A DNA stretch of 64,000 bases from positions 3,527,001 to 3,591,000 of the forward strand of contig NC_065423.1 in the NCBI RefSeq assembly GCF_024362695.1, in the 5' to 3' direction. The notes beneath the pieces were generated by a model. It searched no databases. It was not told the origin of the DNA and saw only the letters and a list, made by a program, of their open reading frames with translations. Position 1 is the stretch's first letter. Every line of letters starts with the position of its first letter. The position numbers and the translations under genes were made by a program. This document shows, one piece after another, positions 11,801-26,800 of this stretch. This DNA comes from Pectinophora gossypiella. Lineage: Eukaryota; Arthropoda; Insecta; Lepidoptera; Gelechiidae.

Positions 11801-14800
11801 TGTCACTTACACAGAACTATGCGAGAATTCTCGCTATATTAAACCATTTGTAATACGACTCCGCTGGATCATAAATAACCCTTTAAATGGCGTCTTTATT
11901 GTTTTAGACGTTTCAGCGTTGCAAGTGTAACAACAAATGTATTTTTTTCTGCTGTGGCAATGAACATTTTCTATATCTTATACTATAAATACTCACAAGC
12001 TTTCCAGTCGCGAAAACAAGCTCGTGGACTACGGTTCATCATCACATCACTAATTTAAGAGCCACGCTCTTGTCGGTGTAGCATTCTTCATGCTAATTTT
12101 TAGGAAAAAATAGGGCAGTGGTTTCCCTCTTGCCTTCCGCCCAACTTGACTGCGGTTATCGCGCGCGATATGTTTTTCCATCCCCTTTTCATCCGGTTGG
12201 GACGAAAAAACTGTCCTATTTTCCCAAAGTCTGAAACCCAGTATGTGCAGAGTTTGTACTCTGCTACACATCTAAATCGGTTCAGTGGTTTAAGCGTGAA
12301 ACTTTGCAGTGAGTGAGACAGACAATACGCGCGCTCCCCGTTACTCCTTAGCTGTTTACGGCCATTTAGACTAAAGTAAGACCCATAGGGGTGAGGCAAA
12401 TCAAGAATCGGTGCGGGGCGAAGAGTTACCGCAACAAGTATTATTCCTTATTCTTTGATATGTTAACTCTGGAGGAGCTCGGTGGCGCAGCGGTAAACGT
12501 GCTCGGTCTGCGATTGTTGAAGTTAAGCAACTTTCGCAAAGGCCGGTCATAGGATCGGTAACCACAAAAAAAAAGTTTTCATCTTGAGCTCCTCCGTGCT
12601 TCGGAAGGCACGTTAAGCCGTTGGTCCCGGCTGCATTAGCAGTCGTTAATAACCACCAATCCGCACTGGGCCCGCGTGGTGGTTTAAGGCCCGATCTCCC
12701 TATCCATCCGGGGGAAGGCCCGTGCCCCAGCAGTGGCTGTTTTAGATTTTGGTTAGTGGGCTGGTGATGGTGATGTTAACTCTACCTACATCGAAAGGGA
12801 TTTAAGGTGTGCATGCATCTATATCCTACCTTAAACCTATATTAAAAAAAAACTTAAATATTATACGTAGTATTATTGCGTATTCGTGTCTTATGAACCG
12901 CGAGTCATCTCCACGGCAAATCATTCATTCTTTCCGTGCCAAATGAATGTATCATTGACTGATAACAATAGTTCAGTGTGCCACACTCACGTGCAGTGAT
13001 GTGGCGTTCCAGGGAATGTTCCTAAAGTAGGAATGTTCCCGTTATAAAAACTCTAATTGTGAGGACACTGGCTGCTTTTCTTTTTCAAATTGTCCATAAT
13101 TCATAATTCATTTATTCGCCTTGTACAGTTTGCAGATGGTCAACATTTAGCATTAGGTCAACATTTTTAGTTATGAAAATTATGACATGCAAATAATAAT
13201 AACAAGAAGATATTAAGTTATTAAACTAAAATAAATTAACGAATATAACAATTATTATTTCCAAATCAAAAAGTCATTCATTACAAAACAATACAAAAAA
13301 ACAATGTCATAGAATAAAATCGATAAAATAATAATAATTGACCGGCATTATCGATATCAACCGATCTTAGTTCGGTCTTATTCGTCATTCGGTTCTCTCT
13401 TGTAAGTCTTGTTCTTTCTTGTGCTCTGGTCTAGGGAATGCTATCCCGATGTCGCGAGATCCCGATCGTCTAATTTTTCGGGGTCAATCCCGAAACATAA
13501 TATAACGAAATCCCATTCGAGATTGACGAGGTTGGGCGAATCTCCTTGACTTTGTTAATTTTTGTTTTGATTATGCTGATTTCCAAAGAAGACTAAATGT
13601 CTTTCAATTTTTTTTTTGTTTTAATTAACCTCACTATCACAAACAAGCAGTTTTCATCGTTTTGAACCGTCCTAAATTTACATTTTTTATGAACTAGACG
13701 AGATCCTGAAAAAATCGGGATTGATATTTCCAATCCCGCGGGATCTCGAATTTGCGATCTCGAGTCGGGATTGCAATCACTGTTCACGAGACACGCTCGC
13801 CGCATTCACTTGTCTCTGTTGCGTGGAGGTCAGGGCTATCCGTGATAACTGCCTCAATGACATACCGGTCGAATGATGATGAGATAATATCCCTTTCTAT
13901 CATCTCCATCGCGTTATCCCGTTTTCACAAAGTCCGTTTACCTTACCTGAACATTTGACCGGTCCGGTTTTTTGTGAGTGCCTGTCTGACCTTCTAACTT
14001 GAAGGATTAACCAGCTCACTAGGTTGGGTCACTTACCTTCCTAACAATGTTTTGCTTCACCACTGAGCTCGTGAAATGCATAATCGTCATAATATTTCCC
14101 TCTATAATAGAAGAAATGTCTGCTAGAATTTCATTAAATAAATAAAAAATATTTATTGAAAAACAACGCAGATCCATTTATTCTTTAGTACAATTACAAA
14201 AATACGTAATTATATACAGGTATATTAGTTACTCACTTAAAAATCGTATTTGAAGGAACTTGACAGTTCTCCAATGCAAATTCTCGTTCTCGATAACCTA
14301 GTTGCCACAGGCTATCTAGCTTGGTTGGATAAGTAAAAAGATACAGTAGATTTATATAATTATTTATATAATTATATAATAAAACGAAAAGGAATGTCTC
14401 TCATTGCAGTCCGACTTGCGCTTACATAACCCTAGGTGTTTCGCATACTAAACTTGCTTTTGCCTTTCTTTCTACTTGTTTCACTAGTTTTTTTTTTTGG
14501 GCGTTATTGTAGATTGACTGCAAATGGTAGTAACTACTTGGCCCTACAAATGGGGAGCGCTGAGGGCTCTCATCCGGTGATTTTCTTAGTATAGTCATTA
14601 CATTAAATAGATATGCTTTTAGAATGCCTCCTGTATTTTCCAATGTCTCACAAACATTCTTTGAAATCAGTTAATCCTTTTACACACAAACTAATTTGTC
14701 GTCTTGCTTTATAAATAAGGAAAATTGAAATTAAACCTTAGTAACACATATACAGACATAACCAATAACATGTACCCACTTTAGAACCATGTCGCGTATT

Positions 14801-17800
14801 TGACATTTAATGAGACGGTTCAATTTGTCAAAAAAGTTAATGTGACATGGTTTCAAGGTGTATTAGTACTCGTGACCGTATATAAACATGTATATTACAG
14901 CAGGGAAGATCTACATACATACATACATAAACTCACGCCTATTTCCCACCGGGAAAAGCAGATACTATGGAATTCCATTTGATTCGATCCTGACACACTT
15001 CTCTTGCTTCCTCCTCATTCATCAATCGTTTCATACACGCAAGCCGGTTCAGATTAGATCGTACGAAAACTTTTCTAATGTCATCTCCAATTTGGTCAAT
15101 GTACGTCCGTTTATTAAAATTCATAAAAATCATAGTTCATAGTTAAATACAAAACAGGAAACTTTTTTGTCACATCTGTCTTTATTTAGTAAGTAATCAG
15201 AATTTCATAATTTATCTTTGACCTAGGAAATTACACAATTATGTATAGGTAGGTACCTACGTACCGATAGTACCTACACAACGTGTTTGTTTAACATCAC
15301 GAATCACGAGCACGCGAGTGAGATAATAGCGACCAGCAACAGCTATGTAAACATTGATATAAAAGAACAGCCTTGTCAGACACAAAAATTGTAGGTAGCG
15401 ACATCACTAGAGAATGCAATCCCGATCTTGCGGGATCTCGTCAAATTTTTCGAGATCAATCCCGAAGCATAATATTTCGAGATTCGAGATTGACGGGATT
15501 GGGCGAATCTCCTTGAGTTATTCTCCTTTTTGTTTAGATTAGGCTGATTTCCAGAGAAGACATAATTATTTAGTTAGTAATATTGAAGAATAAAGATCTT
15601 TGTTTTCTTTAAAAAAATATTTTGTAATCAACCTTACTCAAGTTTACAGCCATTCTAACTTTTAATTTTTTATGAACTAGAATAAGTATCAATCCCCCCG
15701 AAAATTTCGGGATCTCGCGGGATTGATACTATTTAAAATCCCATTTCAAGTAACTCTACATTCATCGTAATACATAATAATATTCTAAGAATAAACATAA
15801 CATCGTGATTAAACATTATCATAGCAGCATTTCGCCCGCAATTTTATCGACGACTTCGCTAATTGTGGCGGCAATTTGATCAACATTATGTCTGCTAATC
15901 CTTCCGTCCAACAGTCCTTACTAGCTTATCACACCTCTTTCATTTAAGATGACGTAATATAGAGACAAGAATCAATTCGGTACCGGACTTGCACCAACTT
16001 GCACCAATTTATTAATTTATCTTAAGTGCAATTTTCACTAACACGACTGACCTATCACGATGGCCTAACAGAAAGTTCGGTAAAGCGTGGGTACTTTGTT
16101 CATCTTGCGACGTACCACTAACTAGCGAATATACTCGTGGACTTAAGTTATGTCAGTTTTTCACAGGGTCCGCTAACCTAACCTGAAGATTTGTCAGGTC
16201 CGGTTTTTTTACAGAAGCGACTGCCTATCTGACCTTCCAACCCGCGAATGGAAAACCGGCCCAATACAGGTTAGGTCACATACCTCCGAAAATGCATTTC
16301 TCGGGAATGTGGGTTTCCTCTAGACGTTTTCCTTCACCGCTGAAACAAACATGAATTCGAAAGGAAATTCGACAATCATTGGTTTAGGCCTGTGCGATTC
16401 GAACCTGCGACCTCAAAGTGAGAGGCTAAGCGTTCTACCAACTGGACTACCACGACTAAGTTATGTTTATGTATTATTAACTAAGTTATCTTTCCAACCT
16501 AGTAGATAAGAATTGGAAACCTCAGTTTATCGACTACTATCACGTTTCCAAGCGATGACACAATAACGCGACAGTAATGTAAACATTGAATTTATATACA
16601 GAACACGTGAGTTGCGTAATCTTGTATATGATAGACCTAAAATCGTATTTTGACATTCAATAAGTTTTCTTTGACAACCCTACATCGAATAAACGAATTT
16701 TGAGTTAGTTTTTTTTGGGCGTACCTTATAGTAGGGTTCCCAAACTACTAAATACTACGTATAGAACGGCAACTCTCCGCTCCCTACCAACGGCTGAGCT
16801 AGGTTTACCTCACGCTCCTTCGGTCTTAGTCTTCAATCGTATGGCGTCAGACGTCACATACAAATGATGAGCGTACGATAACGTCAATGTGTAGTATCTG
16901 TGTAAAACGAGGATTTTTGTATAGTCTGGGGTGTGCTATGGGTCGCGACACACTGGTAGATCGCAGATCCTAACTTCTTGTAATAAGCCGACTATAACCT
17001 CTGCCTCGAAAGGGTCTTTGAGAAAACAGTCGTGACTCTGGTTTTTTTTTTTTTACTTTTCTTTCGTGTAGATTGTAAGGGGACAAAACTATACCTTACA
17101 TAGATCTTATGTAGATGTAGATCTAGAAGGACGTATATTGACCAAATTGGAGATGTCTTTAGAAAAGGTTTAGTACGATCTAACCGGCGTGCGTGTATGA
17201 AACGATTGATGAATGTGGAGGAAACAAGAGAAGTGTGCCAGGATCGAAGCAAATGGAATTCCATAGTCTCTGCTTACCCCGGTGGAAAATAGGCGTGAGT
17301 TTATGTACCTATGTATGTAGATCTTCTCCGCAAAATTACAGTTAAAATATCGTGAGCTGATGTTATGTTGTGCTCCATATCTTACCAACAGATTCGGAGT
17401 GTTCGAGCAGGCGAAGCAGTATATGATCAAAGAGGACGGCACACTGTCCACCACGGGGAAACTCACGTGCGGGCTGGCGGCCGGGGTCGCGGAGGCCATC
17501 ATAGCTGTCACCCCCATGGAGACCGTCAAGGTCAAGTTCATCAACGACATGAGGATGGAGAAACCACGGTTTAAAGGGTTCTTCCATGGCGTTAGGACTA
17601 TTGTCAGGGAGGAGGGTAAGTGACTGTTCTTTTTTTTTAAGTCAAAACACCGAATGTCCTCTTAAAATCCAAAACTATTGTGTCTAAAAATCTCGGCCTC
17701 AAGAGGTTAGGCTGCACGGCACGGCATCCGCGCCGCGCGCGGCCTGTATTATATCGAAGACTTCATTCAACCAATAGACGTAGCGAATGTTATCTACGTG

Positions 17801-20800
17801 GATAGAAATCGTACTGCTATTGGTCCCTCCAAGCCCTCGATACACGGCGCGGTTTGAAAGAGACAAAGATTAGCATATAATATGTCACTCTCCATCCCTT
17901 AAACTATCTCCATTTAATCACGTCAATTCGTCGCTCCTTTTTGCCGTGAAAGTCTCACAAACAAATAGACATGAACACACACTATCCCGTTTATGTATGT
18001 TCGTACTTCCGCATAGAAACATTTATTTATTTATATTCAACAAATCGTAATCTAAATGCTATCTGTTTCTACTAAAATCATAATGAATATCTCATATTAA
18101 TATTTAAATTATGTTGGCTGCAGAGTGGTAGCGAAAACTGCACATTGCATATTCCGCGATTCTCTAAGATATCGAACCGACACAGATAACTTTGACCTAT
18201 CGACCAATTGTACAGACAGTCTACAACTGAAATATATGGACTATTCGGCCTAGATAAATATCACAAGATAGCTATTCTAGGCTTCAACCGGTGCAATTCA
18301 GATTTGTAAAGTAATATGTATGAATGTGTCTTGCGTTATGTATGTACTATGTACCTCACATCAATATAGTATCTTATCTAGTAGTTTTTATAGTCTAATA
18401 ACTTTTGATAAATGCTTCTTGCATAGGTACGATAAGGTGTAAAAGTCCAATCAGTTTCTTGCAAAGTAATAAATTAACTGGTTGCAATTAAGACCTCCTG
18501 GTTACATGTCGTTTCTGTAATAAACCAAAAACACCTACAAAAACATAAATTTTGTAACTATGACTACTAATGATTTATAATTTCACCACTGTTTACAAAT
18601 TATTCTCTCTGACTGAACTTTTGCTCTTTGATTGTACATTAAATAAAATGTAATACATACATAAGGCCCATCATCATCATCATCAGCCGTACGACGCCCA
18701 CTGCTGGGCATAGGCCTCCCCCAAGAGGGGGGTTATAATTTATAATCAAGATACATTAAATTTTTACAATTTTGATTTCGATATATTTTGTTGGATGGTA
18801 ATGTTCCGTTGGATATTTGTGTCTTGCTAACTATGATGTAGGTAGGTAGATAGTTATCCTACGGATTCCGTGTCAAATCGATCGAACTCTTCGGAGCATT
18901 ATCTGTAAATAAACAACTCTTATCAAGCACACTTAACAACAATTTGCAAAATAATGTGCTTGTTATATCTATATAAATATAGTTTTAGCGCTTCGATCAA
19001 TTTGGTGCCTACATTCTTATTATGCAAATTCAACAGTTACACTTTGAATCGTCAATTTTTACATAACGAACGTCTCATCCGCCTAAAACTACTACATATC
19101 AGCACCCTTGCATCCCTGAAGGTTACACGCACTCCTCGCCACCTATGTGGAAGTCCCATGTACTAGGGGACTACACACGGTTGCAGGCTGAATCAACCGA
19201 TTGTCCGAAAAAGTTTTCGAAGCTTCCAAAGGCACGTTAAGCCGTTGGATCTGGCTACTAGCCGTAAAACACCTTCACCAACACCACTGGAGTAGCGTGG
19301 TGGAGTAAGCTCCATACAGCCTTTGGTTGTTAAAGGGAGCCTGAGGGACGTTCCAGGCTACGTTTCTCAAAAACAATATAGATGGCGCTGTACAGATTTT
19401 CCTTCGTTTAACCTTCTAATTTCATGGATGATATGCATCTTTTAAATATGCATCTTTTATCTTTGTTTTTGGTTATACATAATTGTATATCTATTATTAG
19501 TATATTTTAAAATTGTGCCTGGGTGTAATAAAATACCCTTTTTTATTCTTCCAATATAATGTGATCTAATTATTTAGATGATATAAAGCTGTACAACGCC
19601 ATCTATAATGTTTTTGGTGAACGTAGCCTAGAAAGTCCCTCCTTGTACCCAACAGGATGCTATAAACTGTTTGAGTAGGTAGTATGTTACGTGAAGCGAT
19701 AAAAGATGAACTAAAAGGCTAATAAAGACGTGTAGATACTAGGTACCTATAACTAATGTGTCTTTAATAGGTTTCGGTTAATTTGTGTAGGAAACTTTTT
19801 CGACTTCGTTCGTTCGACTCGCTATTTACCGGGTTTCTCAATCTAGCTTTACGTTACATACGAGTTTATTTTAAGAGTGAGTAACATATTCACATAAGAG
19901 ACGCGTATACAATGTTATCAAGGACGTAAACAACAACTTGCAAATACCTACTTCATTTTATACCGGAAGCATAAGTAGGTATAAAATAAATGCTAATGAG
20001 GAAAATTATATAATCATAATCATTCAACTCTGCGCCTAGCTAAAATTATAAAATAACCCATCTTTTGGCTTCGCCGCAGTCAAGAAATAAATAACTAGGC
20101 TGTACAGCGATATGTCTTTGCCGGCAACAAGAGAAAAAAACAACTGTCAATTTGTATACTTGTTTTTGTTTCGTTCGTTCTTTGCGCGTCTCCTCACAAA
20201 CAAATGGTGTTTTTAACAGAAACCTATTAGATTATTCTATAATATTAAAGTATTTAAGTAAAAATGTCGAATCCAGAAGAAAATGCATCTAGAACTAAAA
20301 GCGCGGCTATTGATCCGATGGCGCGACTCGCCACATTCAAGCCGCCCCGAGACTACACTTTGGGTGGACCAAAACCCAACAAAAAGATATTCACGCCTAA
20401 TTTAAATGTATCTAGGAATAAAAGCAAAGGATTGTCAACAACTAAAGAGCAGAAGAAGGAAGATAAAAGTAAGAGGGACCGCAAAAATGACCGAAACGGC
20501 AACCTATGGAACAAAAACATAGTCAAGTCTGATGGTGTATTTTCTGAAGGTATGGGGAGCGCAGCGCGCCATTCATTTCGAGGCTCCCAGTCCAGAAATG
20601 CAGAATCTGCCACATCTGTTCTAAAAAAGCCCACAATACGAGTCAAAGATGTCATTAAAATCGATAAAGAATTGGAAGAACAGAAAATAAAAGCAGCCGT
20701 GTCCCGTGGAACTCTACCTAATGATGACAGTGAAAACTTCAAGGATGTTTTCGATAAAAATGCACCAGTCAAATTACCAATGGAAATCACCATCCATTCC

Positions 20801-23800
20801 TACAAACCGGGTAAGGCAAACAAACATGTCACCATTAAGACCGAACCAGAGGAACCAGCCATTCAAAATGAGACAAAGCCAATGCCATCCATCAAGAAAG
20901 AAGTGTACGAAGACACCAATTTAGTGGATCTTCTGAACAGTACAGAACCCAAACTCCTTCTGGTGCAGCTCCCAGATACACTGCCTGGACGCAGTGCTGA
21001 AACCGAAGAGAGTTCCTCAGATCGCAAACCTAATGAGCAACAGTGTCCACCAGCCAAGCCCGATGAAGAATCAAAACCCGAAAACAAGTGTAATTTGAAG
21101 CAGCTTGAAGAAGGTAAAATCGGCAAGTTATTGGTACACCGTTCTGGAAAAGTCACCCTCATGCTTGGAAATACCAGTTTTGAAGTAAGCTTGGGAACGA
21201 AACCAGCATTCCATCAGGAAGTTGTTTCAATGGCTGCGGATGAAGCGTCCCGTTCTGCCAGTATTGTATCCCTGGGTCCTGTGCAACACAAACTAAACAT
21301 TGTTCCGGATTGGGAGACCATGTTTGCCAATGTACCGTAGCATAAGGCCAAGTCCTCAAGCGAAGAGGACAGTGATTAAATCTTGCAATAGAACTAGAAC
21401 TGCGTGTACTCAAAAGTACATGATGAAACCAGTACAAAGTTCTAGACATTTATGTTGTGTTTGTGATTCATTACTCAGTTTTATGGTAATGTCACATTAA
21501 ATGTACTATGTAATTTAATTAATTACTTCCTTGGAATATCAGAGGAAACTATTGGATACACTTTAGTCCAAAAATTACGAAAATTTTACAAGAAAAAAAA
21601 AATAATAAAAAATAAAATAAAAAAAAAAGTAAAATTTTCGTAGAAACCAGAAATGTATTATGTAGAATATAAATATATTTTGACAGATTTAGTTTTAAGC
21701 TATTTGTAAGCAAAAGTTTTAAAGTATATTATGTCATACTTAAGAGGAAATTAATTCTATTTTTAATTATCTAGTTAACTGCAACCACGTTATTTTAATG
21801 TTGTATTTTACAAGTATACATTATGAATTGTAATTGATTTTCAAGCTATTTATAGTACATTACAAGTACAGTTATTTCTTGCTTTTTTAATAGTTGTGAT
21901 TTATATTAACTCTTAGGACATTCTTTGCATATTACAAAAAGCATTTTTATTATGTTATAATATATTGTGTAGAATATAACTAAAAGTACCTAGTACAATT
22001 TATAAAGTGACTTAAAAATATGAATTACCTACAATACTACTGATAACTTATGTGAAACATATCTGGTATATTCTAACTACAAATAGGATTTTCTAGTCAT
22101 AGTGTTTTTTAAATATATAGATTTTATTATTTGAAATAATAATTGTAAGAAGTAAAGCAGGGCTAACCAGCTGGATTTATTTATAATAATGAATATAATT
22201 TTACTGAATATGGTTTACCTATTCAATATTTTAGTCTAATAAAGTATTTGAATATAAACATGAGTTTTTAATTAAGTACCTTTGTAAATATTGTAAACAG
22301 CCTATTCCCACCCTACTACTTATACCCAACACTAGCAATTTGAAAAGCGAAGAAATCCCAACCTATTTTTCTTTGTGTCTTTAGATACTTTTTACAAAAC
22401 GTTAAAACGATATATTTACAACCTAGTCAAATGAGATACTTTTTACGAAACGTGAAAACGAAAATTTTGTATGGATATACTGTCCTGTGACCTCATTAAT
22501 GATAACCCTGCTTTTTGGTTCGCCGTGGTCGGGTAAAAACGGTCAAACGTCATACTCACCTAGTTACCTACCTAACTTACCTAATTCATAAATAAAATTC
22601 GATAATAAGTCAAAATGAGATTGAGTTTTGGTCATCTTAGACTGGCTTATATTTCTAGATTAGCATTTTATAATTTATCTTTGAACAAGTCAAAACCCTA
22701 TTTGTATACGCACGCATAACGACGTCATGAATGTACGTGATCAAACGTACTTACTTGTTAATGTATTTTTAATTAAAATTCTTAAACCCGTCAAAAATAT
22801 TTTTTAATGTCATAACCAAACTCAATATTACAAAGTGGGTTTTGTGATATCGCCGCCTTACATCGAAGTTTCTTTTGCTATAAGGGTGAAACCACATTAG
22901 TCGAGTGCGGTCGCTCTCTCTCGCTCTAGCAAATGGCAGTTCTGAGTAACAGAAAAGGATAGAAGTATAGGAAAATGCGATGAGGTGCTGACAGATGAGG
23001 TTGTTTGACCCTAAGGCGACGATATGTCCTTACCATCCGGCTTAGCACGTCACCCGTCACTCTCTCACAGTACTGCACAGAAAGAGACAGATGATCTCTG
23101 TCGTAGCGAGAAAGAGTCGCGTGCTTACGGTGCTAAGCCCACAGGATACTACACAAGTTGTATAGAAACAGCGATCTAAATACATGTTCATGTCTTCCGC
23201 AGGTGTTGGTGGAGTGTACAAGGGGGTGTCGGCGACGGTGATGAAGCAGGGCAGCAACCAAGCCATCCGGTTCTTCGTGATGGAGTCGCTAAGGGACTGG
23301 TACAAGGGCGGCGACCGCGACAAGCCCGTACCCAAGTACATTGTAGGCCTGTTCGGTGGTATCGCAGGTATGTTGGCATACGTCAAACAAACACATAACC
23401 TTCCTTTTTGCTTCGTCGGGTGAGGTGGTGAACTACCTTTAACGAGTCGATAAGTACGTGATTAAATGTTATAAATTAAGGTAAAAAAAAACAATTAGGT
23501 ATTTTATTAATTTTGTTAAGGTAATGAAGGACTTTCCAGTACAGATTAACCTTCGTTTGACCTTCTAATTTCATGGATAACAGACATTATGCATGTTTTA
23601 TCTTTGTTTTTGGGTATATATAATTACCCTTTTTACACAATTACATCTCCCACCCATTATTATTCTGATCAAAATAAAAAGAAGCAATATTGATAGCAAC
23701 GTAATTCTATGTGCTAATGTGATCTAAATATCAAACAACAATGATTTTTAGGTAGGTAAATCCATCGCAAGATGAACTGAGTACCCGCGCCCCACCAAGT

Positions 23801-26800
23801 TTTCTCCTTATTAATTAATCGCAAATATTATGTTTGTAAACAAAAGATAATGATATTTGCCACCTGGTGACAAAATCTGACAAGCGACGCGTGTGCGCAC
23901 GTCAATCAATCACAAGAGCGAAGAGCTAGTCCGACTCAAAGCGACTAGCGTTACGGCATAGAATAACTAATAATACTACATATAACGGTAACCCTCTGCC
24001 CCGCACTATTCGTAGCGGGCGCTGACCTCACCCGCTCTGGGTCTTACTTTAGTCTTAAATAGCCGTAACTGAGGAGTAAGGATGTGCGGAGGAAGGAGGA
24101 GATGTGCGTGCGGACTGTTTGTCCCGCTCGCACCTTATTATTATTATTATTATAAGTCTTTATTTCAGACTTATTTATTATTATTATTATTTATTTATTT
24201 TTATTTTATTTATTTTTTGTTTTATTTTCGCCTGTGTGCCTTCTACAGGCAAAGGCCTCCCCCAGCTCCTTCCATTTTTCTCTATCCTTCGCTATTGTTG
24301 TCCATCCTCCCCCTGCTGTGTTCTTTATTTCGTCCACCCACCTTCTGAGTGGTCTACCTCTTTTCCTTTTTCTATTACTGGTGAACCCGCTCGCACCTAC
24401 ACGGTAACAAATGAGATTTTTTGTATGGACTGTCCGGTGTGATTACGAAAAGATAATACATAGGTACATAATTCACGTTCTAGTACACAACTGGCCAAAT
24501 AAAACGAAGTTAAATGTATGGAAATGACAGAAGTGCGTCGGAAGACACGTGAAGCAGTCAGTCTCGGACAGTGGCGGCCCTAGGGCGGTGCGAGGTGTGC
24601 CACCCCACTGGGCACCGGTATGGGGGGGGGGGGGGGGGGGGGCAAAATCAACCAAGACTGGTTCACCCAGGGGCCTGTTTAATAAAACTTACAATTGTAA
24701 ATTACAATGACAATTTATAGTACATTGCGGAGTGTGTGATCACGAATATTTTGCAGTTTCATATTAGCTACGTAATGAACACCAAATTGTCGTTTTCAAT
24801 TGTAAGTTTTATTAAACAGGCCCCTGGCCGCAAACTAAAAGTTATCGGGTTTGTTGCAGTCCTATAAAACTCATACCGGGTAGCCGTAAACAACAAAAAG
24901 ATTGAAATAGGTAAATTTCGGTGGCCGCAAATGACTCGTAAAATTTGTATTTTAAGGGGTTGAGGGGTGCCACTTTGAGGGGTCTTGCACCACATAAATA
25001 TTTTGCTATGGCCGCCACTGGTCCCGGCTATTATTTACTTAAGTTAATGGTCGCTTCACGAGCGATTTAGGTTTGGTGGTTCAATAGTAACCCTGGAACC
25101 AGGGTTAATGAGGTCACGCAACCCACACGAATGGTGTACCTATTTTTTGAGAATAAAATATAAATAGTTTATTATGAAAGGGCGCCACACACATGAAAAA
25201 GACATAATATCATATCAAAGCAAGACAGATGTTTGTCGAAATGATCATAAGGTGGTGGACTTTACGATTTAGAGTATACCTATCCCCTGTCTTTTTATCG
25301 CCATTAGTAAGCCGCGTATCTAGTATGATCTCATGTAGATTAAATTGTCCAATGGCAAGGCCCACGACAAGGTTTACATTTCGACTTATTTGTTCAATGT
25401 TAAAGTAGAAAAAAGCATGAAAGTAGGATTAGGGTGAATCTCAGAATTTCAAGTTTGGTGGCGAAATTTCATGTTGTTTTTTCGTGAAAAATTGGGTTCC
25501 GACATGAAAAAGATCCAAAAGGATCCTCGGTTCCGACATGAAAAAGGAATTTTTCAATTCCCAATTTCCCCAATTTTTCGTGTGACAGTTCGCCACCAAA
25601 CTTGGCACATTTTGATATTCACCCATTAATGCCGTAGAAATGAGGTCGTTGCATAGAAATGAGCACATGCGGTCGTAAATTCGCCCAACTGGGCATCAGG
25701 CCTGTTGTCTTAAACGTTTTACTGATTGAGAGCCTTCAGCGCTCCCCATTTGTCCGGCCAAGTAGTTAATTCCATCTGCGGCAAGTCTACAATAAGTCAC
25801 GTCATAAAAAAGGTGTTAAATTGAGTGACCGAGTGAGAAACAGTGTGATAAAAAAGAGTTGTGGTGTAAAATACGATATAGTGACTAAGACTGAGAAGGG
25901 AACGTTAAGTTGGTTTGGACACATAGAGCGGATGAAGGATAATAGGATTACGAAAGCTGTATACAAAGCGAAGCTTGATGGTAGGGCTAGCAGAGGAAGA
26001 CCTAAATTGGAGATGTCCTTAGAAAAGGTTCAGTACGATCTACTCTGAACTGACGTGAAACGATTAATGAATGTGGAGTTAGTAGAGAAGTGTCTCAGGA
26101 TTGAAGCAAATGGAATTCCATAGTCCCTGCTTACCCCGGAAATAGATGAGTTTATGTATATGTACGTATTTATTCACGTCGGACGACGCTCAGTGGGTAG
26201 GCCCGCTACAAGGTGGATCGACGATCTGGTGAAGGTCGCGGGAAGCCGCTGGATGCGGGCAGCGCAGGACCGATCGTCGTGGAGATCCTTGGGGGAGGCC
26301 TATGCCCAGCAGTGGGCGTCGTACGGCTGATGATGATGACGTATTTATTATGTAGAGAGTACTTAGAGATAAAAGTAGAGAGTCCATTGGTAGGTACAAA
26401 GGTAAACGACTGGTTATCAGTTGAATAACGTGATTATCAATTGTATAAAGTGTGATCATTTGGGATATAGATACACATATACATATAAATCCAAGGCCCG
26501 CGCCCATTATCCTTAGTGTGGTAGGCAGGGAAGACATCAGAAAGAAATAGCCTATAACCATCGAACGTTCCAGCCACTTCTAGAGACACTTCATTTTTTA
26601 CATTCTGACAAGTGATTTAGAAGTTTGGTTGTATGAAACATACGTGCGTACAGTCATGAGCAATATCATATACCCACTTTAAAACCCTGTCGCACTAACA
26701 TATTTGTCATTTAACATGACTTACGGGTCAATTTGTCAAAAAAGTTAATGTGACATGGTATCAAGATTTATAAATATTAGTACTCGTGACCGTACACACA

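Noticed and set aside
16360..16450. tRNA gene on the minus strand
   Set aside because: The same head with the same body occurs at 63.6 kb, so it is a SINE head, and the acceptor stem is absent.
20353..20793. 146-codon antisense frame inside POLR3D
   Set aside because: It is an antisense shadow of the POLR3D coding sequence with no independent support.
24160..24240. Membrane protein suggested by Tyr/Phe/Leu-rich frames
   Set aside because: The frame is the antisense of an A-rich LINE tail with ATA repeats.
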